Source: Rhodoferax ferrireducens T118 | GTDB taxonomy: Bacteria > Pseudomonadota > Gammaproteobacteria > Burkholderiales > Burkholderiaceae_C | Assembly: GCF_000013605.1 (NCBI RefSeq) | Contig: NC_007908.1 | Coordinates: 4,588,001-4,652,000 of the forward strand | Length of the DNA: 64,000 nt | Direction of reading: 5' to 3' | Notes under the pieces: generated by a model | What the model saw: only the letters and a program-made list of their open reading frames with translations | The model's database searches: none | Told to the model about the DNA's origin: nothing | Position numbers and translations under genes: made by a program | Shown here: piece by piece, positions 19,744 through 28,562 of the stretch | How positions within the stretch are numbered: the first letter of the stretch is position 1 | Layout: the number at the start of each line of letters is the position of its first letter

Positions 19744-20058
19744 AGAGCGCGCCTAAGCGGCCAAACAGCCCGCACATGGTTGCCTCATCGGCTTGTTCAA
19801 TCCAACCTGGTTATTTCAGAAGTCGTGACAGGCTTGTCGACGTCAAAGTCGCCGACGTGCAGATTCCCAACACAGCCATTGGTGCAATGCTGGAGGCCAT
19901 CACCAAGCCGCCGCACGGTGAACGTGGGTGTTGTGCCGTCTGGAAATGACGTCTGCGGCTTCAGCGTTCGGCTGAAAGATCCGGAACGCCGCGGACCGCC
20001 TGATCATCTAACACACAGGAGCCACACTGAATATTTCAAAACAAGCGTAAAGGAATGA
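19744..20058. other. Intergenic stretch with ECF-type promoter
   Basis: About 315 bases without a recognisable gene. A frame reading KVADVQIPNTAIGAMLEA looks protein-like but has no identifiable family. The last 80 bases hold the ECF-type promoter listed separately. Confidence 0.5.
19983..20011 (+). promoter_or_regulatory. ECF-sigma promoter, GGAAC-N17-CATCTAA, upstream of di-haem lipoprotein
   Basis: GGAAC at 19983-19987 and CATCTAA at 20005-20011 are separated by 17 bases. The same pair with the same spacing occurs at 21814-21842 before the sigma gene, and spacer bases GCCG and CCGCC are also shared. GGAAC with TCTAA is the known sigma-E-type pattern. Confidence 0.65.
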
Positions 20059-21336
20059 ATGATGAAAGCAGACACTTCCGCCATGCCACGGCCCGACACC
20101 CGCCGCCATTCGGCACAGTACAAGCGCGGGGCTACGGGTTCACGAGCAGTTCCAATCTGTACCGCGGTCGCGGGCGCTGTCGCGCTGCTCGCCGCGTGCG
20201 GTGGTTCATCCGAAGACTTGGCCACCGAGCAAGCCGCCCTGGTGGCACAGGGCCAGCAGATCTTTCGTTTCGATGCCTTTGGCGACGAAGCGCAGTGGAC
20301 AGACACGCTGCGCATTCATGAGGTTATCCGCACGGCAGTCGATCCGGTGACCGCGCTTTCAGTCGGACTCAAGGTTGACGCCGAGGCCTTGCCCGCGGCA
20401 GTGGTCCAGGGCATCCAGAACGGCAGCGTCGATCTGAAGAGCCCAGCCACCACCGTGACGTTGCTGAAGCTGAACGCGGTTGTCGGTCTCAAGGGCACGG
20501 TCGAGACGGTCAATGGTGTGGAAACGCTGACCCGTGTCGGCATCACCTGCGCACTGTGCCATTCGACGGTTGACAACTCGTTTGCGCCCGGCATTGGCAA
20601 GCGGCTCGATGGCTGGCCCAACCGTGACCTCAATCCCGGCGCCATCATTGCCCTGTCACCTGCCCTGGATGCTGCGACGAAGGTGGCCCTCAATTCCTGG
20701 GGTGCCGGCAAGTTCGATCCTCGCCACAACGTTGACGGCCTGAGCAAGCCGGTGGTCATCCCGCCCGCCTACGGCCTGGACGGCATCCATCGCATCACAT
20801 TCACCGGTGATGGTGAGGACCTTGCGTACTGGAATCGGTACGTTGCCGTGGCTGAAATGGGCGGGCAAGGGTCAGTTTCCGAGCCGCGCCTGAATCTGAC
20901 CATCAAGAATGGCACGCAGGATCTGGTGAGCGCCAAGCTGCCCGCCTTGCAGGCCTATCAACTCACCTTGAAGGCCCCGACGCCGCCGGCCGGCAGTTTC
21001 GACGCGGTCGCTTCCGCGCGAGGAAAGCAGATATTCGAGGGTGCAGGCAAGTGCGTGACATGCCACAGCGGGTCCGCATTCACGGATGCCAACACCAGAC
21101 TGCACCCGGTTGCCGACTCCATGGCCGAACCGGAGTCTCCGAGTTACGCTTCCCGGTCGGCGACCAAACAGTACCGCACCTCTCCCCTCAAGGGTGTCTG
21201 GCAGCATGCGCCGTACTTTCACGACGGGTCGGCGGCCACGCTGCAAGACGTGGTGCAAACCTACAACACCAGGCAGTCGCTCGGTCTGAGCGCCCCGGAT
21301 ATGGCCGATCTGGTTCAGTACCTGAAGTCTTTGTGA
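20059..21336 (+). CDS. Di-haem c-type cytochrome lipoprotein, peroxidase/MauG-like
   Basis: A 425-residue exported protein. VAGAVALLAAC is a lipobox, with Cys47 as the lipidation site, so it should be anchored in the outer periplasm or outer membrane. Two haem motifs are seen: CALCH (residues 164-168) and CVTCH (332-336). The C-terminal third has FTDANTRLHP, TSPLKGVWQHAPYFHDGSA and LVQYLKSL, typical of the di-haem peroxidase/MauG superfamily. The reaction is unknown. Start 20059 or the next codon 20062, both behind AAGGAA. An ECF-type promoter lies 48 bases upstream. Confidence 0.85.
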   Translation: MMKADTSAMPRPDTRRHSAQYKRGATGSRAVPICTAVAGAVALLAACGGSSEDLATEQAALVAQGQQIFRFDAFGDEAQWTDTLRIHEVIRTAVDPVTALSVGLKVDAEALPAAVVQGIQNGSVDLKSPATTVTLLKLNAVVGLKGTVETVNGVETLTRVGITCALCHSTVDNSFAPGIGKRLDGWPNRDLNPGAIIALSPALDAATKVALNSWGAGKFDPRHNVDGLSKPVVIPPAYGLDGIHRITFTGDGEDLAYWNRYVAVAEMGGQGSVSEPRLNLTIKNGTQDLVSAKLPALQAYQLTLKAPTPPAGSFDAVASARGKQIFEGAGKCVTCHSGSAFTDANTRLHPVADSMAEPESPSYASRSATKQYRTSPLKGVWQHAPYFHDGSAATLQDVVQTYNTRQSLGLSAPDMADLVQYLKSL

Positions 21337-21349
21337 CCCCGGCCGCGGC

Positions 21350-21586
21350 GATCAGCGCTCACACATCAGCATCGAAGCAGAACTCCTGGGAGAAATGGCC
21401 ATCAAGGAATTGATTACCATGGCCGAACGCAGTGCCTCCTGCAATGTGTACGGCCTGCTCAAGCGCGTGGATGAGAAGTATGTGACGGAGCGCGCTCATG
21501 ACAATCCCAAGTTTGTCGAAGACCTGGTGCGTGACGCGGCTCTGTTGCTGAATCAGGAAGCGCGATCAACCAAGGACTCACTATGA
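21350..21586 (+). pseudogene. Internal fragment of FolE2 (GTP cyclohydrolase I type 2)
   Basis: The frame reads SHISIEAELLGE, IKELITMAERSASCNVYG, LLKRVDEKYVTERA and NPKFVEDLVRDAALLLN, closely like the C-terminal half of FolE2. The N-terminal two thirds and the final segment (ESIHNHSA region) are absent. It starts right after the stop of the di-haem gene without its own start signal. A remnant, probably inactive. Confidence 0.6.
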
Positions 21587-21861
21587 GCACATTCGAGGCG
21601 AGCCTTCAACGGCGCGAAGAAGTCGCGCAGGGCACGCTGGCGTTTCATTTTGAGAAACCCGCAGGCTTCAGATTCAAACCCGGCCAGGGGACCGACGTTG
21701 TTGGCCTGACGCGCCCACCCTCGACACCGGCAGTGAAGAGTTTTATGGTTACTGATGGGGCGGGGCCGCTTGATACGTCGCGACCCGGCTTTTCATGCGG
21801 TCTGAAAAAAACCGGAACGCCGGCAGCCCGCCGACCATCTAATGGACAGGATCAACCATGA
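21583..21861 (+). pseudogene. N-terminal fragment of a ferredoxin-reductase-type flavoprotein
   Basis: MSTFEASLQRREEVAQGTLA followed by FHFEKPAGFRFKPGQ resembles the first FAD-binding strands of ferredoxin-NADP reductase-like proteins. After about residue 45 the sequence loses family character and runs into the sigma-gene promoter. The rest of the enzyme is missing. It overlaps the FolE2 remnant by four bases. Confidence 0.5.
21814..21842 (+). promoter_or_regulatory. ECF-sigma promoter, GGAAC-N17-CATCTAA, upstream of the sigma gene
   Basis: GGAAC at 21814-21818 and CATCTAA at 21836-21842, spacing 17, repeat the sequence found at 19983-20011. Transcription would start a few bases before the sigma ATG at 21858, giving a very short leader. 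Its place before the sigma gene suggests autoregulation. Confidence 0.65.
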
Positions 21862-22577
21862 ATACCCAAAAGACAATGCTTCCCGCGCCCCTTGATGTCA
21901 GCTCCGACGCGGAGCTGGTCGATCTGGCTATTGCCGGCCATGATGCGGCGTTTTCGCAGATCATGCGGCGCCACAACCGTTTGTTGTTTCGCACAGCGCG
22001 CGGCATCCTCAAGAACGACGACGACACGCAGGATGCCTTGCAGGAAGCCTATCTGCGCGCCTGGCGCGCGCTGGCCAGCTTTCGCTCTGACGCCCGGCTT
22101 TCCACCTGGTTGGTGCGCATCGTGGTCAATGAAGCGCTGGGGCGGCTGCGGCGCTCTGGCGTCCAGCCCGCCCAGGTCTTGCCGCTCAATGCGGCGATCG
22201 ACCCAGATGGCGAAACCCCGGAGATGCAGATGCAGGCCAATCCCGATGACCAGCCCGAGCCCACCGCCGTGCGGGCACAGATACGCCAGCAGATCGAGGC
22301 CCGGATTGACTCCTTGCCCGATTCGTTTCGCAGCGTTTTCATGCTTCGGGGGGTCGAGGAATTGAGCGTGGAGGAAACCGCCCTGGCGCTGGATATTCCC
22401 GAGGCCACCGTACGCTCCCGGTTTTTTCGTGCCCGCGGCATTTTGCGCGAAGGCCTTTCACGCGACATCGACATGGCCATCGGTGACGCATTTTCATTTG
22501 CCGGCCCGCGCTGCGACAGGATTGTCGAGGGTGTGCTGGCCAGGATTGCCCACGAACGTGAATCTTCCCGCTCGTGA
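21858..22577 (+). CDS. ECF RNA polymerase sigma factor (first)
   Basis: Sigma-70 family, ECF group, 239 residues. Region 2 shows DALQEAYLRAWRALASFRSDARLSTWL, with NEALGRLRR after it. Region 4 shows LPDSFRSVFMLRGVEELSVEETALALDIPEATVRSR. A C-terminal tail of about 35 residues follows. No anti-sigma gene is adjacent, unlike the second ECF system at 29914. It precedes a ferritin-like protein and a cytochrome gene, probably in one operon. Likely regulon: itself and the di-haem lipoprotein. The inducing signal is unknown. Confidence 0.9.
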   Translation: MNTQKTMLPAPLDVSSDAELVDLAIAGHDAAFSQIMRRHNRLLFRTARGILKNDDDTQDALQEAYLRAWRALASFRSDARLSTWLVRIVVNEALGRLRRSGVQPAQVLPLNAAIDPDGETPEMQMQANPDDQPEPTAVRAQIRQQIEARIDSLPDSFRSVFMLRGVEELSVEETALALDIPEATVRSRFFRARGILREGLSRDIDMAIGDAFSFAGPRCDRIVEGVLARIAHERESSRS

Positions 22578-22612
22578 TATGTGAAGTGAGTTTTTCCCTA
22601 CTGGAGATTGCC

Positions 22613-23185
22613 ATGTCGTTTTTCCAAATGTCCACCCCCGCCGCCGCACGGCGACTGTTTCTTGGCCGCTCAGGCGGCCTGGTGTTGTCAGGGGCGGCAG
22701 TTGCGCTGCTCGCCGGCAACGATGCGCTGGCTGCCAAGGCGGGCGGCGGCAAGGCCGCCGACATCCAGATCCTGAACACCGCCATCGGCGCCGAACTGGA
22801 GGCTATTGCCGCCTATCAACTGGGCGCCGAAAGCAAATTGCTCAGCAAGCCGGTGCTGGACCTGGCGCTGACGTTTCAGGGCCACCACAAAGAGCATGTG
22901 GCGCTGCTTTCCGGCACGGTGGCCAAACTGGGCGGAAAAGCTGCCGTGGCCAAGGCCAAGTACAACTTTCCCGTGGACCAGTTGAAAGCGGAGCTCGACG
23001 TACTCAAGTTTGCCGCCTCGCTGGAGCAGGGCGCCGTGAGCGCTTACCTGGGAGCCGTGCCGCTGTTTGGCAACCACGACCTGGCCAAGGCGGCCGCGAG
23101 TATTTTGGGCGACGAAGCCATGCATTGGGCCATCCTGCGCCAGGCCATTGGCGAAGTCCCCGTGCCCTCCGCTTTCATGTCGTGA
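22613..23185 (+). CDS. Exported ferritin-like protein (Tat signal)
   Basis: A 190-residue protein whose N-terminus has RRLFLGRSGGLVLSGAAVAL, a twin-arginine-type signal, so it is exported folded. The mature part is helical: IGAELEAIAAYQLGAES, FQGHHKEHVALL, LKFAASLEQGAVSAYL and GDEAMHWAILRQ. Glu and His spacing fits a ferritin-like (DUF4439/Ferritin_2) four-helix bundle with a possible di-metal site. It follows the ECF sigma gene by 35 bases and overlaps the next cytochrome gene in TGATG. Function unknown; oxidative or metal stress is plausible. Confidence 0.8.
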   Translation: MSFFQMSTPAAARRLFLGRSGGLVLSGAAVALLAGNDALAAKAGGGKAADIQILNTAIGAELEAIAAYQLGAESKLLSKPVLDLALTFQGHHKEHVALLSGTVAKLGGKAAVAKAKYNFPVDQLKAELDVLKFAASLEQGAVSAYLGAVPLFGNHDLAKAAASILGDEAMHWAILRQAIGEVPVPSAFMS

Positions 23186-23586
23186 TGCCGCGCCGCCATC
23201 TTGTTCCCGTCGCGCTATTCGCGCTAACGACTATCAGCCCGGGCATGGCGGCCCCTGCAGCGCCAGACGCCGCGCGCGGCCAACAGTTGTATGCACGCTG
23301 TGCCGCGTGCCACGCGCTGACTTTCGATCGCGTCGGGCCCAGGCATTGCGGCTTGCTGGGCCGCCGCGCGGGCAGCGTGCCTGGCTTTGACTATTCGTCG
23401 GCCATGAAGAAATCGAGCATTGTGTGGAATGAAAAGACGCTCGATCAGTTTCTGACCAATCCGCTGGTCATGGTGCCTGGCAGCAGCATGACCTATGCTG
23501 GCGTCCCCGGGGCCAGCGATCGTGCCGACCTGATTGCTTACCTCAAATCGGCCAACAGCGGAGCGGTCTGTCGTGTTACGCCATAA
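23185..23586 (+). CDS. Small periplasmic cytochrome c
   Basis: A 133-residue class I cytochrome c with a signal peptide (VPVALFALTTISPGMAAPA) and one haem motif, RCAACHALTF. GPRHCGLLGRRAGSVPGF and a Met in MTYAGVPG (axial ligand) are typical of the cytochrome c550/c2 group. The start ATG overlaps the ferritin-like gene's stop, so they are translationally coupled. It could feed electrons to the exported ferritin-like protein or the di-haem lipoprotein. Confidence 0.87.
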   Translation: MPRRHLVPVALFALTTISPGMAAPAAPDAARGQQLYARCAACHALTFDRVGPRHCGLLGRRAGSVPGFDYSSAMKKSSIVWNEKTLDQFLTNPLVMVPGSSMTYAGVPGASDRADLIAYLKSANSGAVCRVTP

Positions 23587-23687
23587 CGGCCTCGTTGCAG
23601 CGAAAGACCCGGGATCATGAGCAGTCATAAGCTAAAGCCCTTGTCATCAGCAGACCATGGCCAGGCCTAGCCGGCCGCCATCCGCGT

Positions 23688-24860
23688 TTAAACAGCATGT
23701 CTTAACGCATGTTCAAGGTCAGCCATCAGGTCGTCCGGATGCTCTATGCCCACGCTGAGCCGGATCAGCCCTTCGGTAACTCCATTTTGGGCTCGCACCG
23801 CAGCCGTGACAAAGCTGTGCGTGGTGCTCGCCGGATGACAGGCCAGGCTGTCCACGTCACCCAATGAGACCGCCTGGGTGAATAGCTGGAGCCGGTTCAA
23901 TACGGCCGCAGCGGCAGAGCGCTCGTTGCGCACCAGCTCGAAAGCCACCATGCCGCCAAAGCCGCCCTGCAACAGGCGCCGCGCCAGCGCATGCTGCGGG
24001 TGACTGGCAAGACCCGGGTAATGCACCACCCGCACCGCAGGGTGGCCCGCCAGGAAATGGGCCACCGCAGCCGCGCCCTCGCAGTGTGCCGCCATGCGCA
24101 GTGGCAGCGTCTTGATGCCACGCAGAAATAGAAACGCTTCCTGCGGCGACAGGTTACCCCCCACATGGCCCAGGCCGGTCTTGCGCACCGGCGCGATCAA
24201 TGCGACCGAGCCTGCCACGATGCCGCCCGTGGCGTCACCATGCCCACCCAGGTACTTGGTCATGGAATGCATCGCCAGGTCAATGCCGTACGCCAGTGGC
24301 CGCACCAGGCACGGCGTGCAGAAAGTGTTGTCGGCCACCGTGAGCACGCCGCGCGCTTTGGCAATGGCGGCCACTTCAGCCAGATCATGCAGGCGCAGGC
24401 TGGGATTGGTCAGCGTCTCCACCCACACCATGCGTGTAGCCGGTGTGAGGCTGGCAGCCAGGCCCTGCTGCGTGGCGTCCACAACCCGGATGCCAAAGCG
24501 CTCACCCACCGCGCGAAAAAGCCCTTCGGTGCCGCCGTACAGCGGTCCGAGGAACGCGATTTCGTCCCCCGGATTCAATAGCCCCAGCAGCACCGAAGAC
24601 GTGGCCGCCGTGCCGCTGGAAAAAGCCACTGCTGCCTGCGCGCCTTCAAGGTCGGCCATCTTGGCCTCCAGCGCCGCCACGGTGGGGTTGGCAAAGCGGC
24701 TGTAACGGTAGCCCGGCGCCTCGCCTGCAAAGATAGCAGCACCGTGCTCCAGCGTGCCATAGCCAAAGGCGGTCGTCTGGCTGATGGGCGTGGCAATGGC
24801 GCCGGTGCCCGGGTCAGGGTGCTGCCCGGCATGGACAGCCCGGGTGCGAAGGTGGGTCAT
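23688..24860 (-). CDS. PLP-dependent Cys/Met lyase, probably methionine gamma-lyase
   Basis: A 390-residue member of the Cys/Met metabolism PLP family. Motifs: TPISQTTAFGYGTLEHG, GYRYSRFANPTVAALE, AVAFSSGTAATSSVLLG, ADNTFCTPCLVRPL, and the PLP lysine in MHSMTKYLGGHGDATGG. Overall pattern is closest to methionine gamma-lyase, which gives methanethiol, 2-oxobutyrate and ammonia. Cystathionine gamma-lyase or gamma-synthase are alternatives. The start at 24860 has GGAG eight bases upstream. Last gene of a three-gene unit with a TDT transporter and a P450. Confidence 0.85.
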   Translation of the reverse strand: MTHLRTRAVHAGQHPDPGTGAIATPISQTTAFGYGTLEHGAAIFAGEAPGYRYSRFANPTVAALEAKMADLEGAQAAVAFSSGTAATSSVLLGLLNPGDEIAFLGPLYGGTEGLFRAVGERFGIRVVDATQQGLAASLTPATRMVWVETLTNPSLRLHDLAEVAAIAKARGVLTVADNTFCTPCLVRPLAYGIDLAMHSMTKYLGGHGDATGGIVAGSVALIAPVRKTGLGHVGGNLSPQEAFLFLRGIKTLPLRMAAHCEGAAAVAHFLAGHPAVRVVHYPGLASHPQHALARRLLQGGFGGMVAFELVRNERSAAAAVLNRLQLFTQAVSLGDVDSLACHPASTTHSFVTAAVRAQNGVTEGLIRLSVGIEHPDDLMADLEHALRHAV

Positions 24861-24876
24861 CAGAGAGCTCCTGGAT

Positions 24877-26001
24877 TCATGAATGTTCTTCGGCAACAGG
24901 GCTAGGCGAACACAGCAAGTCAAAACGCCGCAGCAGATCGAGCAGCAGGCCCACAAATGCAAGGCTCCAGGTCACCAGCGCCACGATCAAAAAAAGTGGG
25001 GGCAAAAATTCCAGAAGTTCAAATTCCATCGCGTGCAACATTTGGTGGGTGCAAGTTGCGTACATGCCGAGTGGGAACACCGCGCCCCAGTACAGCGGGT
25101 CGTAGCGCATCGGAAAACGCTTGTAAACGTGGCGCCAGATGCTCAGCAATACCAGCATCGGAATCCACCAGGTGCCGGTGGCCCAATAAAACACGGTAAA
25201 ACCTTTGAGAAAGGGCAGCAAGGACAACAGGAACGGCGCATCGGGCGCATTGATGATCAGCAGCGACCCGGCCAGCGTCGAGATCGCCATGGCACCCATG
25301 TTGATCCAGTAGGGCGGCGACAGGTCCCCTGGCGCGAACCGGAAGAAAGTGTAGCGGTAGAAAATCAGCGACATCATCCAGATGTACAACATGCCGCCCC
25401 ACAGCCACATCGACAGCGCCAGAAAGTTCATCTCCAGCCGGTAGGGCTGGGCCACATGCGCCGCCAGCATCGCAGCCAGCACGGCGACCGATTGCGTCGC
25501 CACCACCGCCAGCAGCCAGGCGCCGCTGATGCCTTTGTCCAGTGCAGGCTTGTGTTCCTTGACGGTGAAGGCCGTAAAGATCGCATAGGTCAGCCCAAGC
25601 CACAACACCAGCGCCACAATCCACAGCAGCAGCCCGATGCGGTAGTCGGCAAGCAACAACACATACTGTGCCCCGAGCACGCCGGTTCCTGCCACCATGG
25701 TAAAAAATCCGGGGCCGCGCAAATGATCGATCAAGTCACTGAAAAAGCGCCGGGGAAACCACAGCAGGCGTCCCACCGTCAACAGCCACAAGACCGCATA
25801 CATCATGTTGTTCAGGTAGAACAGCGTGCGCGCAAGCTGCGGCCAGCCCTGCAGGTGAGCGGCAATGGAGACGATGCCGGTGGCCATCACCAGCCCGAAA
25901 TACGCCGGTGCCAGACCGGCCAAATCAGTGCGCAGGCGCGTCCACAGTGCGGGCTTGACCGGGAGTTCGTCCGTTGCGCTATCGGTGCTTGGCGAAGTCA
26001 T
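24877..26001 (-). CDS. TDT/SLAC1-family anion transporter
   Basis: A 374-residue membrane protein of the tellurite-resistance/dicarboxylate transporter group, which includes TehA, SLAC1 and the sulfite exporter Ssu1. About ten helices are seen; PAYFGLVMATGIVSIAAHLQG is the characteristic first span. A sulfite or anion exporter role is possible next to a methionine lyase, but the substrate cannot be read from sequence. The start overlaps the P450 stop by four bases (ATGA). Confidence 0.85.
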   Translation of the reverse strand: MTSPSTDSATDELPVKPALWTRLRTDLAGLAPAYFGLVMATGIVSIAAHLQGWPQLARTLFYLNNMMYAVLWLLTVGRLLWFPRRFFSDLIDHLRGPGFFTMVAGTGVLGAQYVLLLADYRIGLLLWIVALVLWLGLTYAIFTAFTVKEHKPALDKGISGAWLLAVVATQSVAVLAAMLAAHVAQPYRLEMNFLALSMWLWGGMLYIWMMSLIFYRYTFFRFAPGDLSPPYWINMGAMAISTLAGSLLIINAPDAPFLLSLLPFLKGFTVFYWATGTWWIPMLVLLSIWRHVYKRFPMRYDPLYWGAVFPLGMYATCTHQMLHAMEFELLEFLPPLFLIVALVTWSLAFVGLLLDLLRRFDLLCSPSPVAEEHS

Positions 26002-27182
26002 CGCTGGTGGGTGCTGGGTTGCGATGGAAACGTAAGGTGCAGGGGTAAAGTGGCAAAGCCGGACGCCGGATAAACCGCGCTGGTTGGCGGGCGCTGTGCA
26101 ATCGGGTCGATACTGGTGGTTCCGTCAAGCAGTGCCCGCACCGCTACCCGCAACTCCATGCGCGCCAGTGGCGCCCCGGGACAGACATGGATACCCGCGC
26201 CGTACAGCAGATTGGCGCTTGCGTCGCGGTCCAGCCGGAATGACTGCGGATCGGTGAAGACAAGGCCATCCCGATTGGCCGCAACCCAGTTCAGAGAAAT
26301 CCGCTCGCCGGCATTGATGGTGCGCCCGCCGATCTCGACGGTGCGCGTGGTCACGCGCCGGTTCGCCAGCAGCGGACCGTACATCCGCAAAATCTCTTCA
26401 ATGGCGTCGGGCAGCAAGGTTGGCTGCGTGCGCAGTTGTTGCTGCAACTCGGTGTGTTCCGCCAGATACTGGGCCACAACGCCGACCGCCGCCGCGATCG
26501 TGCTGATCTCGCCAACCGTCCAGTTGCGCAGGATGCTGATGATCTCTTCGTCGTTTAACGGTCGGCCCTTGATCTGTTGGCTGGTCAAACTGCTTATGAC
26601 ATCCTGATGGCCCTGGATACCAGCGTCGCGGCGCGGCTGCAGCAACCCCAAGACATAACCCGAAAATTCGTGGGCGATGTCGGCCATGGCCGGCCGATCC
26701 TGGGCCAAGGTGGCAACGTGGTTTTTTTGCGCCCACAATCGCAGCGGCTCGTGCATGCTGGCTGGCCAACCGAGAAACGCGCATTGCACCCGAACCGCAA
26801 ATGGATGGGCAAAATCACCCATCAGTTCCAGCGCCACGCGACCGCGCAGGGAGCGTACCAGGTCGGCTGCGATGCTGCTGCATTGTGGCTCGAACGCCTG
26901 CATGGTTTGCGGCGCGAAATAGCGCTCGATGATGCGGCGGTATTGGCCGTGTTCGGGGGGATCCATGCCGTTCGGAACCGAGAGATTTCGGGAGACCACG
27001 TTGCTGAACGTGTCGGGGTCATTGAGGACGCGAACAACGTCCTCGTGCCGAAAGAGCGACCAGCCCAGCAAATCACTGTAAGCGACCGGGCAACGCTCAC
27101 GCATCTCATCACAGGCGGCGCGCTGATCGCGCAGCACCGCAGCGGACTTCGGATCCCAGTCTGGGGAACGCATATTGCTCAT
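25998..27182 (-). CDS. Cytochrome P450
   Basis: A 394-residue soluble P450. The haem-thiolate loop is YGAGIHVCPGAPLARMEL near residue 335; the ExxR helix is AIEEILRMYG. The I-helix reads NWTVGEISTIAAAVG instead of the usual A/G-G-x-D/E-T, so the proton-delivery acid/alcohol pair is atypical. First gene of the operon with the TDT transporter and Cys/Met lyase; the ferredoxin partner is not adjacent. Substrate unknown. Confidence 0.92.
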   Translation of the reverse strand: MSNMRSPDWDPKSAAVLRDQRAACDEMRERCPVAYSDLLGWSLFRHEDVVRVLNDPDTFSNVVSRNLSVPNGMDPPEHGQYRRIIERYFAPQTMQAFEPQCSSIAADLVRSLRGRVALELMGDFAHPFAVRVQCAFLGWPASMHEPLRLWAQKNHVATLAQDRPAMADIAHEFSGYVLGLLQPRRDAGIQGHQDVISSLTSQQIKGRPLNDEEIISILRNWTVGEISTIAAAVGVVAQYLAEHTELQQQLRTQPTLLPDAIEEILRMYGPLLANRRVTTRTVEIGGRTINAGERISLNWVAANRDGLVFTDPQSFRLDRDASANLLYGAGIHVCPGAPLARMELRVAVRALLDGTTSIDPIAQRPPTSAVYPASGFATLPLHLTFPSQPSTHQR

Positions 27183-27249
27183 GGCTATTGCCCTTCAAAA
27201 AATAAACCGCCGGGCAGCCAGTTTGCCGGCCACAGAGTCTTTGCCCGCC

Positions 27250-28017
27250 TCAAAGCCCGATTTGAACCACGAAATTGCTGTCAAACAAGGGGTTTTCATT
27301 CACCCCGTCTTTCGCATAGCCACGCGGGTTGCACACCACCCGCGTACCGTTGAGCAGATAGTCAAAACTGTCATGGGTGTGACCGTGCACCCACAACGGG
27401 GTACGTTGACCGTCGGCCAGATGCTGCAGATCGGACACAAAGCAGCCATTGAGCGGAGAGCTGGCAAACCGCGAATGAATGCTCTGGCGCGAAGGGGCAT
27501 GGTGCGTGATGACGACTGTCGGCCCCGCATGGGGCTCGGCCAGTCGGCTTTCAAGCCAGTGGACGTCAGCGCGACACAGGGCGGCGGCGTCATCGGGCGT
27601 GAACAGTCTTGGCACGGGCTCGTCCACATGGATTACGCTGAAATCACGCATGAAACGTTGCGCTTCCAGCTTTGCCAGCGTACGTTGCGCGCCGTCAGGC
27701 CAAAGCATGAAATCAGTCCACAGCGTGGTCCCCAGAAAACGCACGCCTTCGATGATGGCTTGATCATTGTCGAGTACGTGAATATTCGTTCCGGCACACA
27801 GTCTTCTGAGCTCATCTGAGGCCCCCACAATGCTGCCGCCGTAGAACTCGTGGTTCCCGGGAACGTAAAGCACTGGCTTGGCAAGCCCCAAGGCCCATGA
27901 AACCGCCTCCTTCGGGCGGGCGATGTCACCTGCCAGAATTACGATATCGGCGTCATTACGGGGCATCTCCAATGCGCCGCAGCTGAGATGCAGGTCAGAC
28001 AGAATATTGAGTTTCAT
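27250..28017 (-). CDS. Calcineurin-like metallophosphoesterase
   Basis: A 255-residue phosphoesterase with the full metal-ligand set: LSDLHLS, LAGDIARP, VPGNHEFYGG, VITHHAP and WVHGHTHDSF. It binds two metal ions and hydrolyses phosphoesters; the natural substrate is unknown. ATG 28017 (MKLNIL) is preferred; an in-frame start at 28026 adds three residues. Monocistronic: divergent from nothing within 200 bases and separated from the P450 promoter by about 70 bases. Confidence 0.88.
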   Translation of the reverse strand: MKLNILSDLHLSCGALEMPRNDADIVILAGDIARPKEAVSWALGLAKPVLYVPGNHEFYGGSIVGASDELRRLCAGTNIHVLDNDQAIIEGVRFLGTTLWTDFMLWPDGAQRTLAKLEAQRFMRDFSVIHVDEPVPRLFTPDDAAALCRADVHWLESRLAEPHAGPTVVITHHAPSRQSIHSRFASSPLNGCFVSDLQHLADGQRTPLWVHGHTHDSFDYLLNGTRVVCNPRGYAKDGVNENPLFDSNFVVQIGL

Positions 28018-28238
28018 AAGGGACATCAGTCAGCCGGATAACAGACTTGGCTGAATGTCGCCGAGTTTACCCATCTATATCATGACGTGATGTATTCGCC
28101 ATGAAAAAAAGGTGATTGAAACTTGCCGGGACTTGTCCTGCCAATCGACATTGGCGTGCGTCGTCATGAACGGAACGCGACGCCCGCCACACACGACAGT
28201 TTTGGATAGATGTTGTTGCAGCGATAGCTTACGGTGCA

Positions 28239-28562
28239 TCAACGCTTGAGCTCAGCCCGTTTGGCCGCCACGGACGCCCATTTGTCAGCGTCAGGAAGAG
28301 CCGCCTTGGTTCGGGTGATGGTTTTCCACTTCGGTGCGAGTTCTGCATTCAATGCGATGAAGTCCTGCTGGTCGGCGGGTACATCCTCTTCGGCAAAGAT
28401 GGCGTTGACCGGGCACTCTGGCACACAGACCGCGCAGTCAATGCACTCGTCCGGATCAATGGCCAGGAAGTTGGGGCCCTCACGAAAGGCATCCACCGGG
28501 CAGACATCGACACAGTCGGTATATTTGCAGCTGATGCAGGACTCGGTGACAACGAACGTCAT
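28239..28562 (-). CDS. fdxA: Seven-iron ferredoxin FdxA
   Basis: A 107-residue ferredoxin with one 3Fe-4S and one 4Fe-4S cluster. [18 protein letters not shown] lacks one cysteine of a full 4Fe set (3Fe site), and [16 protein letters not shown] is the 4Fe site. The tail is the typical charged Azotobacter-type extension. AAGGAG lies eight bases before the ATG. General low-potential electron carrier; a possible P450 partner, but not in that operon. Confidence 0.93.
   Translation of the reverse strand: MTFVVTESCISCKYTDCVDVCPVDAFREGPNFLAIDPDECIDCAVCVPECPVNAIFAEEDVPADQQDFIALNAELAPKWKTITRTKAALPDADKWASVAAKRAELKR

Noticed and set aside
24883-26073. Plus-strand 396-codon frame opposite the TDT transporter
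   Set aside because: Gln/His/Arg-rich antisense shadow of a well-supported membrane protein gene.
28074-28100. ATCATGACGTGAT near-palindrome as an FNR/CRP-type site
   Set aside because: Does not match TTGAT-N4-ATCAA or the CRP consensus well enough.
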